A DNA stretch of 64,000 nt, from NCBI RefSeq assembly GCF_902459695.1, contig NZ_CABPRZ010000023.1, forward strand, positions 1 to 64,000. The letters are read 5' to 3'. This document shows, piece after piece, positions 32,030 to 41,393 of this stretch (position 1 is its first letter; each line of letters opens with the position of its first letter). The position numbers were made by a program, and so were the translations under genes. The DNA is from Pandoraea terrae. GTDB taxonomy: Bacteria > Pseudomonadota > Gammaproteobacteria > Burkholderiales > Burkholderiaceae. A model generated the notes under the pieces. It made no database searches, had not been told where the DNA came from, and worked only from the letters and a program-made list of their open reading frames with translations.

Positions 32030-33562
32030 ATGTCGTTAGCCGTCGTCAACAGCCGAACACTGTCCGGCATGCAGGCACACGCCGTTACGGTCGAAGTCCA
32101 TCTGGCCAACGGTTTGCCGAGCCTGTCGCTGGTCGGCCTGCCCGATACGGAAGTGAAGGAAAGCCGTGAGCGCGTGCGCGCCGCGCTGCAGAATTGCGGC
32201 TTCGAATTTCCGGCGCGGCGCATCACTGTCAACCTCGCCCCCGCCGATCTTCCCAAAGCCTCCGGCAGCTTCGACCTGCCGATTGCGCTTGGCATACTTG
32301 CCGCGAGCGGGCAATTGCCCGCCGGCGGGTTGCGGACACACGAATTCGCGGGCGAGTTGTCACTGTCGGGCGAGTTGCGGCCGATCCGGGGCGCACTCGC
32401 CATGGCCGGCGCCGTGGCGCGGCTGTCAACGCCGCGCGCGTTGATCGTGCCGGCGGCAAACGCGCACGAGGCCGCCCTCGTACGTCACGCGACCGTCCAC
32501 GCCGCGGCGACGCTGCTCGACGTTTGCGCCCATCTGGCGGAAGGCGACGCCGGGCAACGGCTGCCGGTAACGCTGACGCCCGCGTTTGCGCCGCAGGAGT
32601 GCGGCGCAGACAGCCGGCAGCTGGACCTCGCTGACGTGAAAGGTCAGGCGCCCGTGAAACGGGCACTCGAGGTCGCGGCCGCAGGTGGGCATCATCTGCT
32701 GCTGTCCGGTCCGCCCGGCACCGGCAAGTCGATGCTTGCCATGCGCTTCGCCGGTCTGTTGCCACCACTGTCGGACGACGAAGCCGTGGAAGTGGCCACC
32801 GTCGCCAGCATTAGCGCGCACGGCTTTTCCACACAGCGCTGGGGTGTGCGGCCGTTTCGCGCGCCGCATCACACGGCGTCGCCCGCCGCGCTTGTCGGCG
32901 GCGGCAGCCTGCCGCGCCCCGGGGAAATCAGCCTGGCGCACCACGGGGTGCTGTTTCTCGACGAGCTTCCCGAATTCCAGAGGCGCGTTCTCGAGGTCCT
33001 GCGCGAACCGCTCGAAGAAGGCCGCGTCACCATCTCGCGGGCCGCGTTGCAAGCCGAGTTCCCGGCCCGCTTTCAATTGATCGCCGCGATGAATCCGTGT
33101 CCATGCGGCTACCTTGGCCATCCGCAGCGTCCGTGCCGATGCCCGGGCGAAGCGGTCGCCCGCTATCGTGGCAAATTGTCGGGCCCGCTGCTCGATCGCA
33201 TCGACGTGCAAGTGGAAGTCCCGGCGCTCACGCCGGACGAACTCGCCGCGCCGGCGGCCGGCGAAACCAGCGACGCGGTGTCCCGGCGCGTGTGCGCCGC
33301 CAGAAACCGTCAGCACGCACGACAGGGCATGCTCAACCGGTCGCTCGCCGGCCCTATTCTGGAGCGGTACTGCACGCCATCCGGCGACGGCGCACAACTC
33401 CTGCGTCAGGCGGCCATCCAGCTGCAATGGTCGGCGCGCGCGTATCACCGGGTCCTGCGCGTCGCGCGCAGCGTGGCCGATCTCGCCGGCGAGGAGACCG
33501 TCGGCCTCCCTCACGTCGCCGAAGCCATTCAGTATCGCCGCTCAGTGCCCGCCGCCAATTGA
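32030..33562 (+). CDS. comM: YifB/ComM family Mg-chelatase-like AAA+ ATPase
   Basis: A 510-residue protein. The N-terminal Lon-like S5 fold domain begins MSLAVVNSRTLSGMQAHAVTVEVHL; the AAA+ core has Walker A GPPGTGKSMLAM and Walker B GVLFLDELPEF; MNPCPCGYLGHP and a C-terminal Mg-chelatase helical bundle complete the family pattern. ComM is a hexameric branch-migration helicase that promotes integration of transforming DNA. The AAAGGAGG ribosome binding site fixes the start. With comF in the same window, a competence toolkit is present. Confidence 0.95.
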   Translation: MSLAVVNSRTLSGMQAHAVTVEVHLANGLPSLSLVGLPDTEVKESRERVRAALQNCGFEFPARRITVNLAPADLPKASGSFDLPIALGILAASGQLPAGGLRTHEFAGELSLSGELRPIRGALAMAGAVARLSTPRALIVPAANAHEAALVRHATVHAAATLLDVCAHLAEGDAGQRLPVTLTPAFAPQECGADSRQLDLADVKGQAPVKRALEVAAAGGHHLLLSGPPGTGKSMLAMRFAGLLPPLSDDEAVEVATVASISAHGFSTQRWGVRPFRAPHHTASPAALVGGGSLPRPGEISLAHHGVLFLDELPEFQRRVLEVLREPLEEGRVTISRAALQAEFPARFQLIAAMNPCPCGYLGHPQRPCRCPGEAVARYRGKLSGPLLDRIDVQVEVPALTPDELAAPAAGETSDAVSRRVCAARNRQHARQGMLNRSLAGPILERYCTPSGDGAQLLRQAAIQLQWSARAYHRVLRVARSVADLAGEETVGLPHVAEAIQYRRSVPAAN

Positions 33563-33579
33563 CCGTGCGTCCCCGCCTT

Positions 33580-33614
33580 AAAAAAAAAGCGGCCGCACTG
33601 GGGGTGGCGGCCGC
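33580..33614 (-). terminator. Intrinsic terminator of the adenosine deaminase transcript
   Basis: On the minus strand two GCGGCCGC arms flank a 10-base loop and are followed by a run of nine T. It lies 38 bases beyond the add stop and between convergent comM and add, so it may act for both. Confidence 0.88.
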
Positions 33615-33651
33615 AAGGTCTGGAGAGACCGAAGGAAAAATCATTAGCGCA

Positions 33652-34764
33652 CTATTGCGCGGCCAACGCCTTCTTGAGCGTGCTCAGGCACGCGTCGAAT
33701 TCGTCTGCGAACTCCTTGCGCCATTGTTGCTGCGTCACGCTATCGAGCCACGCGCCATCGATGCCATTGAGGGTGAAGGCGCGCAAATCGTCGAGCGAGA
33801 AGCCGAGATGACTGAACATCAGCTCCCATGCCTCGGCCGGGTTCACCTTGTGCAGCGTCGGGTCGTCGGTATTCGGATGAATCTTGAGCCCGAGTTCCGG
33901 CATGCGGCGGATCGGATGGTCTTGCGCCCACCGCTCGGGCGACAGTGTGCGCAAATAATATGAATTCGTCGGCACGACGGTGAAGACGATGCCGCGTTCC
34001 GCACACTGCCGGGCGAAATCGGGCGCGTCGACGATCGTATAACCGTGATCGATACGGTCACACTGCAGAAGCTCCACGGCCGTCTCGACGTTTGTCCACG
34101 GCATGCCGAACTCGCCCGCATGCGCCGTCGTCTTGAAACCGGCACGCCGCGCGTTGCGATACGCCTTCCAGAACAATTCCGGCGGACGGTCGTTCTCGCG
34201 ATAGTCGATGCCGATGCCGATCACTTCATCGGCGCGATGCGCGCGCATCCATTCGACCATCTCGACCGCTTCACGCGCATCGGCTTCGCGGTCGATGCTC
34301 GGCACCAGCCGCCCCGCGATGCGATGATCGCGCTCGGCGTCGCGAATCCCCGCCACGATGGCGTCCTGCGCATCTGCATACGCGATCTTCGACGTGCGCA
34401 CCGTGCCCGTCGGGTTCCAGAAGAACTCGCTGTAACGCACGCCGCGCGACGCAGCGTCCGCAAGGTATTCGTAAGCAATGCGATGCAGATCGTCGGGTGT
34501 CGTCAGCAGGAATTCATCCAGCGCGCGCAACACCCGCAATACGCCCACGGGCTTCTCGCCGCGCGTGTAGAAGCTGTCGATCTCCGCGCGCGACAGCGGC
34601 GCGTTCGACTTTTCGGCGAGTGACACGAACGTTTCGTAACGCACAGCGCCGAGCAAGTGGCAATGCAATTCGACCTTCGGGATCGCGGCAAAGAATGCAC
34701 GATGCGCGTCGGTTACCTCCACGCCGGTGCGGGCGGCGGGCACATGGCCCGGTGTCTCTTTCAT
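33652..34764 (-). CDS. add: Adenosine deaminase
   Basis: A 370-residue metal-dependent deaminase. The N-terminal zinc motif PKVELHCHLLGAV, the catalytic TAHAGE, the RIDHGY and the HPNTDDPTL motifs are all intact. It converts adenosine to inosine. Start MKETPGHVPAARTG is 76 bases downstream of the NCS2 permease stop on the same strand; together they form a purine salvage unit. An adenine deaminase role is possible in this family, but the sequence reads as adenosine type. Confidence 0.93.
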   Translation of the reverse strand: MKETPGHVPAARTGVEVTDAHRAFFAAIPKVELHCHLLGAVRYETFVSLAEKSNAPLSRAEIDSFYTRGEKPVGVLRVLRALDEFLLTTPDDLHRIAYEYLADAASRGVRYSEFFWNPTGTVRTSKIAYADAQDAIVAGIRDAERDHRIAGRLVPSIDREADAREAVEMVEWMRAHRADEVIGIGIDYRENDRPPELFWKAYRNARRAGFKTTAHAGEFGMPWTNVETAVELLQCDRIDHGYTIVDAPDFARQCAERGIVFTVVPTNSYYLRTLSPERWAQDHPIRRMPELGLKIHPNTDDPTLHKVNPAEAWELMFSHLGFSLDDLRAFTLNGIDGAWLDSVTQQQWRKEFADEFDACLSTLKKALAAQ

Positions 34765-34839
34765 GAGTGGATCTTTTGAGTGCGAACGACAAACTGCGGC
34801 ACGACGTCCTGCATCGCAGGGCATCGCGCCGCGCCAGGC

Positions 34840-36231
34840 TCAGTGGCGCCCCACCACTGTCCAGAAGTAATACGCGAGCGGCAACGCCAGCACGTACAGG
34901 CCCCACGGCAGGTCCTTGAAGCGGCCCACCAGCATCTTCACCAGCACGTAGCACAGCAGACCGCCCGCGATGCCCGTGCCGAAACTGTTCGACAGCAACG
35001 TGAGCAACACCATCGCCAGCACCGGGAAGGCGTCGCTGAAATCGTCGAAAGGTACGTGGCGAATCGTGCTGAACATCGAAAGGCCGATCAGGATCAACGC
35101 CGGCGCGGTCGCCTCCTTCGGAATCGCCAACGCCACCGGCACGAAAAAGCAGACCAATGCGAACATCAGCGCCGCCGAGAGTGCGGTCAGCCCCGTGCGG
35201 CCACCGGCCTCCACCCCTGCGGCGGATTCGACCAGCGCCGTCAGCGCCGGAATGCCGAGCATGGCACCGCCGGTTGCGGCGATCGAGTCGACAAGAAACG
35301 GCCGATTGATGTTCTCCATGTTGCCGTGTTCGTCGAGCAGTCCCGCCTTGCCGCCAACCGCAAGCGTGGTGCCGAGTGTCGAGAAAAATTCCGCCGCGAA
35401 GAACGCGAACAGATACGGCAACGCGGAAACCGACAGCGCGCTGGCGATATCCAACTGGAATGCGACCGGAGCGATGCTGTGCGGCAGCGACACGAAGACG
35501 TCCGGCACCTTCGTCACGCCGAGCGGCACACCTGCCAATGCAGCGAGCAGGATCGACCAGAGAATCGCGCCAGGAACTTTGCGCCCTTGCAGCAATACCG
35601 CCGCGCCCAGACCGATCAACGCCACCATCGTGCCCGGACGGCTGAAGTCGCCCAAGGCGAACGCATTCGTCTTCGCATTCGCCACCACCATGCCGGCGTT
35701 GCGCACACCGAGCACTGCGATGAACAGACCGATCGACGCGCCCAGACCCAATTTGATCGATGTCGGGATGAGCCGCGCCACCACGCTGCGAGCGCCAAGC
35801 ACCGTCAACAACAGGAACAGCACGCCCGACAGGAACGCAATCGCAACGCCGGTTTGCCAGGCGACGTGCTCCGTCGCGGCGAGGGTCACGCCGACGATCA
35901 CCGAACCGCCAATGCCGGGGCCGACGAGGAACGGCAGATTGGCGTACAAGGCCATCAAGACCGTGAAGACGACGAACACGAGCAGGGTCGCCGTCGTCGC
36001 CGCGGCGCGCTCCATGCCCCCGGTGGCGAGCAGCGATGGAATGACCACGAGCAGGTACGCCGCCGCGAGGAACGATGTCACCCCGGCCAACACCTCCGTT
36101 CGCACGGATGACCCGCGCGCCGAAATCGCGAAACGACGGTCGAGCCAACTCGCCGGGGCCGTCGCGGTCACCGCCGAGGGTGCGGCGCGCGAAGCGCCTG
36201 CGCCGTCTTGAGAGGATGGAGTCGAATGCAT
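34840..36231 (-). CDS. NCS2 family purine permease (AzgA-like)
   Basis: A 463-residue permease with about 13 membrane helices. Signatures include GVTSFLAAAYLLVVIPSLLA, GPGIGGSVIVG, FAAEFFSTLGTTLAVGGKAGLLDEHGN and the GIPALTALVESAAG motif of the AzgA/GhxP/PbuG branch that carries adenine, guanine and hypoxanthine. The N-terminal 40 residues are Ser/Ala-rich. It lies upstream of add and divergent from a LysR gene; the bases it imports fit the products of the nucleoside hydrolase nearby. Confidence 0.92.
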   Translation of the reverse strand: MHSTPSSQDGAGASRAAPSAVTATAPASWLDRRFAISARGSSVRTEVLAGVTSFLAAAYLLVVIPSLLATGGMERAAATTATLLVFVVFTVLMALYANLPFLVGPGIGGSVIVGVTLAATEHVAWQTGVAIAFLSGVLFLLLTVLGARSVVARLIPTSIKLGLGASIGLFIAVLGVRNAGMVVANAKTNAFALGDFSRPGTMVALIGLGAAVLLQGRKVPGAILWSILLAALAGVPLGVTKVPDVFVSLPHSIAPVAFQLDIASALSVSALPYLFAFFAAEFFSTLGTTLAVGGKAGLLDEHGNMENINRPFLVDSIAATGGAMLGIPALTALVESAAGVEAGGRTGLTALSAALMFALVCFFVPVALAIPKEATAPALILIGLSMFSTIRHVPFDDFSDAFPVLAMVLLTLLSNSFGTGIAGGLLCYVLVKMLVGRFKDLPWGLYVLALPLAYYFWTVVGRH

Positions 36232-36335
36232 AAGCCTAGAATACTCAGGTTGAGCCAAACGGGTCCGAAGCCGTGCTGCGCAGGCCGCTTTCAGCACACG
36301 CCCCGCGGCAGCCGCACAATGGATCGCACTCTACG

Positions 36336-36410
36336 CGCACCCGTCTATAAATAAAAAATCAAAATTCTTATAAAACAATAATTTCAATCTATACTGATTG
36401 CCAAGGCGCC
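36336..36410. promoter_or_regulatory. AT-rich divergent promoter region between the NCS2 permease and LysR genes
   Basis: About 70 bases of strongly AT-rich sequence in a GC-rich genome, containing TATAAATA (36346-36353), the same octamer that forms half of an inverted repeat upstream of the porin gene at 39948. Consistent with a LysR-controlled intergenic promoter; the exact sites are not determinable here. Confidence 0.4.
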
Positions 36411-36452
36411 GCATCCGGCTGCCGGACCCGTTATTTCGCGCCCGCTATCCCC

Positions 36453-37484
36453 ATGAAGACGTCTGCCCCATCGGCTTCGTCCGGTTCATCCGGCCCTTCC
36501 GCATCCGCCGCAACAGCCACGCGTGGCGGCGCGCTTTCGCAGGCGTCCCTCGAGCCGATACCGCCGTTGCCGGCGCTGACGCTGCGCCAGGTTCAGTACT
36601 TCGTCGCCCTTGCCCATTCGCGCAGTTTCACGCAGGCCGCCCAAGCGTTGTCCGTCACTCAGCCGGCATTGACCGCGGCAATCCGCCAAATCGAGTTCCT
36701 GCTCGGCGGCCGGCTGTTCGAACGGTCGTCGCACCGCCTCACACTGACCAGCGCGGGCGCGACCGTGCTTCCGCTCGCGGAACGCCTGCTCAATGCGGCA
36801 CGCGGCACGTTCGACGACATGACGAGTACCTTCGCCGAACAAGTGCAGACCGTGCGCATCGGTTTCATCCCGTCGGTCGCCGGCCGCCTGTTGCCGGCCT
36901 TGGGCGCGTTGCGCGAGGCGGATCCGTCCGTGCGATTCGCACTGTCCGACCTGCCGAACAGCGAACTGGTGCAAGCCCTTGGCAAAGGGGAAATCGACCT
37001 CGCCGTCGGTGTACGCGATGACGTGGCGGCCGACGACGCGGCAGACGGTGGCAGTCACGCCAGGCACTTTCGTTACGACGATCTGTTTGTCGACGAGATC
37101 GTGCTCGTCGTGCACCGCGACGATCCGATGGCGCACGCTGGCAGCGTCGGCTGGGCGTCGCTGGTCGAGCGCGACCTGGCGGTGTTCGTGCGCGGCAACG
37201 TCAGCGACACATTGCAACGCACCGGTGGCGCACAGAACCTGCGTCTCGACCCGAAATACCGCATGGAATATACCGAGCCGCTTTATGCCCTGGTGCGCAG
37301 CGGCCTGGCCGTGGCCGTGCTGCCGCGCCTCTATACGCTGCATCTGCACGATCCGGCGCTGACCGCGTTGCCGCTGATCGCGCCGACGGTCACGCGCACC
37401 ATCGCCCTCATGTCCCTCGACGGCGGCGAGCGCAGCCCGCAGGTCACCCGTTGCCGCGACTGGATCGCAACGCAGGTGAGTTGA
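36453..37484 (+). CDS. LysR family regulator of the purine nucleoside genes (by context)
   Basis: A 343-residue LysR protein. A Ser/Pro/Ala-rich N-terminal tail of about 40 residues precedes the winged helix (LRQVQYFVALAHSRSFTQAAQALSVTQPALTAAIRQIEFLLGG). The substrate-binding half follows with VRIGFIPSVAGRLLPALGAL. It is divergent from the NCS2 permease gene and followed by a convergent nucleoside hydrolase. Its position suggests control of this group, with a purine or nucleoside as ligand; that is inference. Confidence 0.92.
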   Translation: MKTSAPSASSGSSGPSASAATATRGGALSQASLEPIPPLPALTLRQVQYFVALAHSRSFTQAAQALSVTQPALTAAIRQIEFLLGGRLFERSSHRLTLTSAGATVLPLAERLLNAARGTFDDMTSTFAEQVQTVRIGFIPSVAGRLLPALGALREADPSVRFALSDLPNSELVQALGKGEIDLAVGVRDDVAADDAADGGSHARHFRYDDLFVDEIVLVVHRDDPMAHAGSVGWASLVERDLAVFVRGNVSDTLQRTGGAQNLRLDPKYRMEYTEPLYALVRSGLAVAVLPRLYTLHLHDPALTALPLIAPTVTRTIALMSLDGGERSPQVTRCRDWIATQVS

Positions 37485-37546
37485 ACCGCGTGACGCGGCA
37501 ACATCCCGCGTCTGCGGCCGCCACGCATCGCATCGCACGGCGCAAG

Positions 37547-38650
37547 TTACGGCAGGCGGGCGATGCTGGCGTTCAAAGCGTTGTAGAAGCCGTCCGCATC
37601 GACGTCGGTGACCCAGGTCGCATTGACCGGCCGTTTGCTGCGGCCAGTCCAGTCGACGATCGTCTCGCCCAGCGTGTACTCGCCTGTGGTCTCGACCGAG
37701 ACGTTGACCTTGCGGCCGCTGAACAGCGACGGTTCGATGAGATACGCCACCGTGCACGGGTCATACATCGGCGCCGACTCGACGCCGAAACGGCCCTTCT
37801 GGTACGCAACTTCCGCCGCCATGATGTCGGCGACGAGCGCCCCGCAACGATTGCCGAGCGCACGCACCGGTGCGATGCGCGCCGGCGTGATCGGTGCCTT
37901 GACGGCGACGTCGCGCGGCAGCACCGTGATCGGCACGCCGCTGGCAAACACGATGCGTGCGGCCTCCGGATCGACATAGATATTGAACTCGGCCGCCGGC
38001 GTCATATTGCCGCGCTCGAAGAACGCGCCCCCCATCAACACGATCTCGCGCAGTGCCTTCCCGATTTCCGGCGCAACGGTGAGGGCCGTCGCGATATTCG
38101 TCAACGGGCCCAACGCGCACAGCGTGACGCTGCCCGGTGCGGCGCCGCGCAGCGTATCGATCAGGTACGTCACCGCATGCTGCGGCGCGAGGGGGGCTTG
38201 CGGATCGTGCAGTGGCACGCCGTCGAGGCCGGTGCGGCCATGGACATTGGCAGCGGTCAACAGTTCGCGCATCAACGGACGCGCGCAGCCGGCATATACC
38301 GGCAGCGTATGCGTACGGCCGGCCCAATCGCGCACGATGCGCGCATTGCGTTCGGTCAATGTCAGCGGCACATTGCCGGCAACCGCCGTCAATGCCTTCA
38401 CGTCGAGCCGCCCCTGTGCGCCCAGCGCAAACAGAATGGCGATGGCGTCGTCCTGTCCGGGATCCGTGTCGATGATGACGCTGCGCGCCGAGGCGTCGGC
38501 CGGCAAACGCGACGCGCCCCGCACCATTTCGACTTGCGCCCAGCCCCGCGAAGGCAGGGCCGCGGCGCCAAGCGTTGCGGCGGTGGCGGCAAATGTCGTG
38601 CGCAGAAAACCCCGGCGCGAAGAACGGTTCTCGAAACGTTGATTGGACAT
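37547..38650 (-). CDS. Nucleoside hydrolase with Tat signal
   Basis: A 367-residue inosine-uridine-preferring nucleoside hydrolase family protein. A twin-arginine signal (NRSSRRGFLRTTFAATAATLG) directs a folded, calcium-bearing enzyme to the periplasm. Family landmarks are VIIDTDPGQDDAIAILFAL (Ca-binding Asp cluster), ALGPLTNIATAL, VLMGGAF and AEFNIYVDPEAA. It cleaves nucleosides to base plus ribose. The porin upstream on the same strand and the purine permease nearby make an uptake chain. Confidence 0.93.
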   Translation of the reverse strand: MSNQRFENRSSRRGFLRTTFAATAATLGAAALPSRGWAQVEMVRGASRLPADASARSVIIDTDPGQDDAIAILFALGAQGRLDVKALTAVAGNVPLTLTERNARIVRDWAGRTHTLPVYAGCARPLMRELLTAANVHGRTGLDGVPLHDPQAPLAPQHAVTYLIDTLRGAAPGSVTLCALGPLTNIATALTVAPEIGKALREIVLMGGAFFERGNMTPAAEFNIYVDPEAARIVFASGVPITVLPRDVAVKAPITPARIAPVRALGNRCGALVADIMAAEVAYQKGRFGVESAPMYDPCTVAYLIEPSLFSGRKVNVSVETTGEYTLGETIVDWTGRSKRPVNATWVTDVDADGFYNALNASIARLP

Positions 38651-38738
38651 GGCGGTGGCGTCAAAAATGCTCAATGGCAGGGAGACTCGGCGCCGGCGGG
38701 GAATATCCGGCGCGCAGATCAGATATCGCCCACGAGGA

Positions 38739-39869
38739 TCAGAACACGTGACGCATCCCAAGCGTCACCGCCGTCTGGCGTTTCGTGCTCGATGCCGAAT
38801 ATCCGAACAACTGTGCGTACTTCGCGTCGCCGGCCGCCTGCTGTGCATTCAGCGTCAACGCGATATCGGTCCGCTTGGACAGGAAGTAGTCAGCCTGCAG
38901 GTTGACCTGGTGCCATTGCGGACGCGTCTCGATCACGTCGTATTTGCCGTTCGTGAAGCCGTAGGCCGCGCCGAGCACGAGCGCCGGCGTGACGTGGTAG
39001 TTCAAGGTCAGGTCGAAATTCTGCAGATGAAGATGCGTCTGATCGAGGTAAGTAAAGCGGACGTCGGTGAACAGCGCCCCGATGACGGCCGGTCCGATCG
39101 TGTAGAAGCCGCCGGTACCGAAGATGCGTTGCTGGCTCGCGGAGACGCTGGTGTGTACGGCACTCTTCGAAAACAGTAGCAGCGGGCTGGCGTAGTCATT
39201 GGCGATCGCGCCATCCGGATTCGTGCCGCTGAACGGCGAGTTGAACTGCGCGTACACCACGTTCCAGCTGAAATCCGAATGCGTATAGCCGAGACCCAGG
39301 CTGTAGGCATTGTTATTGCGGAAACCTGTGGCCGAGTTGCTGAAGCCGTACTGTGCCGTGCCTTGCAGACCGCGATACGTGGGGCTCACGTACTTGACCG
39401 AGTTCTGCATGCGAATGTCGTTGTAGCCGTTGTCGTTGTCACCGATATTCACCCCGTTGCTCGAGATGATGACCGGGCCGACGTAATCGTGCACCGTATC
39501 GTACTGGCGGCCCACCGTCAGCGTGCCCAGCGACTTGTCGGACAGCCCCACGTACGACTGGCGGCCGAATGCACGGCCGTTCTGCGCCGCCGTCCCGTTG
39601 ACGACACTGAAGCCGGCTTCGATCGTGAAGATCGCCTTCGTACCGTTACCGAGATCCTCGCTGCCGCGCATGCCCCAGCGCGGATTCTGGTTGGTGCCGG
39701 ACAGCGCTTGCCACGTCTTGCTGCCGCCCTGATTGCTCACATAGCCCACGCCGGCGGAAATCAGGCCGTACATCGTAACGTTGCTCTGGGCATGGGCGGC
39801 GCCCGCGCCGATCCCGAGCATGGCACACGTGCCCAACAGCCCGCAGCGGGCAAGAATCGAAGTCTTCAT
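38739..39869 (-). CDS. Gram-negative porin (OmpC-like, Burkholderia type)
   Basis: A 376-residue trimeric-porin family protein. The signal peptide ends GAGAAHAQS, then VTMYGLISAGVGYVSN; LGTLTVGRQYDTVHDYVG and FGRQSYVGLSDKSLG are family signatures; it ends in HVF, the C-terminal Phe of outer-membrane barrels. First gene of the porin-nucleoside hydrolase unit (88 bases between), so nucleosides are a plausible solute. Confidence 0.93.
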   Translation of the reverse strand: MKTSILARCGLLGTCAMLGIGAGAAHAQSNVTMYGLISAGVGYVSNQGGSKTWQALSGTNQNPRWGMRGSEDLGNGTKAIFTIEAGFSVVNGTAAQNGRAFGRQSYVGLSDKSLGTLTVGRQYDTVHDYVGPVIISSNGVNIGDNDNGYNDIRMQNSVKYVSPTYRGLQGTAQYGFSNSATGFRNNNAYSLGLGYTHSDFSWNVVYAQFNSPFSGTNPDGAIANDYASPLLLFSKSAVHTSVSASQQRIFGTGGFYTIGPAVIGALFTDVRFTYLDQTHLHLQNFDLTLNYHVTPALVLGAAYGFTNGKYDVIETRPQWHQVNLQADYFLSKRTDIALTLNAQQAAGDAKYAQLFGYSASSTKRQTAVTLGMRHVF

Positions 39870-39947
39870 GGTATTTCTGGCGTATAGGAGTTCGGAAACC
39901 GCGCGTGGGGATCACGGCAGCGCAGGCCGAACTATAGGGAACGCCCT

Positions 39948-39977
39948 TGTATAAATATAATTTTGTTTATTTATACA
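39948..39977. promoter_or_regulatory. Inverted repeat upstream of the porin gene
   Basis: Perfect 10-base arms TGTATAAATA and TATTTATACA separated by 10 bases. It lies about 80 bases upstream of the porin start. The half-site TATAAATA recurs upstream of the LysR gene at 36346, which supports a shared operator. Confidence 0.5.
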
Positions 39978-40099
39978 TCCATAAATTTGATTGATTTATC
40001 AAGCGCGGCGGTCATCCGCAGGGGATGGTGGGCATTGCGGACGGCCGGCGCGACGGCCGGCATATATAGCGCGCGTCAAAAAATGCGCGCCGCGGTGGC

Positions 40100-40639
40100 T
40101 CACTCCAGGGTGAACGAGTCGAAGAACTGGTCGATGACGTCCTGTGGCGGCGGCGTTTGCGCGAGGATGACCACCTGATAGGCATGCAAGCCGCGCGCTA
40201 CGAAGCGCGCCGCCACGAAGCGCTCGCTCTTGTCCGACGCCTGCCCTGTCGCTTGCACGGCGACGCCCGGCACCGACGCGGCATTGCCCGCCTGCTTGAT
40301 GGCGACCGCGCTCGGTGCGGCGTCGGTTTGGCCGATATTGGCGAGCAATCCGCGCTGAAGGTCGGCGAGGACGGCCGCCCGGAGTTGCGCGTCGTCACGC
40401 GGCAATGTCACAACGCCGACGGCATACAGCGTCTTGTCCACGCGCGCCGCCTGCATGAGCATCGGGAGCTTTTCGCCGGCGAGCGACACGTCGCGGGCGT
40501 CCTGCGTCGGCTTCGCCGGATACATCACGCCATAGCCGGCATCGGCGGCATGCACCTCGCGCCAGTCGAAATGCGGCGTACAGGCCATCAGGAACAGGGC
40601 GCAAAGAAGCGCGGCAACGACTCGGACAACAGGCAACAT
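40100..40639 (-). CDS. Putative lipoprotein of unknown function
   Basis: A 179-residue protein. The signal peptide MLPVVRVVAALLCALFLMAC ends in a lipobox (FLMAC) that would be lipidated at Cys20. The mature part (HFDWREVHAADAGYGVMYPAKP...) resembles short lipoproteins with a single alpha/beta domain, but I do not recognise a named family. The C-terminus VIDQFFDSFTLE is typical of PsbP-like or DUF1795-like folds, a weak hint only. Divergent from the thioredoxin-like gene. Confidence 0.82.
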   Translation of the reverse strand: MLPVVRVVAALLCALFLMACTPHFDWREVHAADAGYGVMYPAKPTQDARDVSLAGEKLPMLMQAARVDKTLYAVGVVTLPRDDAQLRAAVLADLQRGLLANIGQTDAAPSAVAIKQAGNAASVPGVAVQATGQASDKSERFVAARFVARGLHAYQVVILAQTPPPQDVIDQFFDSFTLE

Positions 40640-40800
40640 GGGCGACGGATGGCGTGTCGTGGGCAAGGCGTCCATTATGAGACATCCCGGCGCCCGACGG
40701 CGCCATCGCGCGCACGCAAATGCACACGGGGGCGGGCCGTACGCGCGCGGCTGAATAAGGGTAGAATCGTCGAAACCTCACTGCCATTCCCGTTTGCGCC

Positions 40801-41325
40801 ATGACTGCATCGACCTCCCGTCCGCTTCCGCTCGGCAAACTTGTCGCCGTCGTGCTGGTGCTCGCCGTCGCGATCGCTGCGTATTTTGCGTTCGCCGGCG
40901 CCAAGCGCGCACCCGAAGCGAACTTCACGCTGCTGTCTGGACAAAAACTCGACACCAAGCAATTGCGCGGCAAGGTCTACCTCGTGAATTTCTGGGCGAC
41001 GAGCTGTGTCACGTGCATGAAGGAAATGCCGACGATGGTGCAGACATACGAGAAATACAAGGGCCAGGGCCTGGAATTCGTCGCCGTCGCCATGAGCTAC
41101 GACCCGCCGATGTACGTGATGAATTACGCGCAGTCGCGCCAGCTGCCGTTCAAGGTGGCCATGGATTCCGACGGCAGTGTCGCAAAGCAGTACGGCAACG
41201 TGCAACTGACGCCGACGACTTTCGTCGTCGATCGCGACGGCAAGATTCTCAAGCAGTATGTCGGCGAACCGGAGTATGCCGAGCTCAACCGGCTGCTCGA
41301 AAAAGCCTTGGCCAAGCAGGCTTGA
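40801..41325 (+). CDS. TlpA-like membrane-anchored thioredoxin family protein
   Basis: A 174-residue periplasmic redox protein. One N-terminal helix (LVAVVLVLAVAIAAYFAF) anchors a TlpA/ResA-type thioredoxin domain with active site FWATSCVTCMKEMPTM (CVTC) and cis-Pro region VQLTPTTFVVDRDGKIL. It most likely reduces periplasmic disulfides, for example in cytochrome maturation. A strong terminator follows. Confidence 0.92.
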   Translation: MTASTSRPLPLGKLVAVVLVLAVAIAAYFAFAGAKRAPEANFTLLSGQKLDTKQLRGKVYLVNFWATSCVTCMKEMPTMVQTYEKYKGQGLEFVAVAMSYDPPMYVMNYAQSRQLPFKVAMDSDGSVAKQYGNVQLTPTTFVVDRDGKILKQYVGEPEYAELNRLLEKALAKQA

Positions 41326-41354
41326 GCGGCCTCGCGGCCTGACCAACGAACAAG

Positions 41355-41380
41355 CGCCCCTCGGGGCGCTTTTGTTTTTA
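41355..41380 (+). terminator. Intrinsic terminator after the TlpA-like gene
   Basis: The stem GCGCCCC/GGGGCGC with a minimal loop is followed by TTTTGTTTTT. It sits between convergent tlpA-like and dctD and may work weakly in both directions. Confidence 0.82.
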
Positions 41381-41393
41381 CGCCGCGGCGCGG

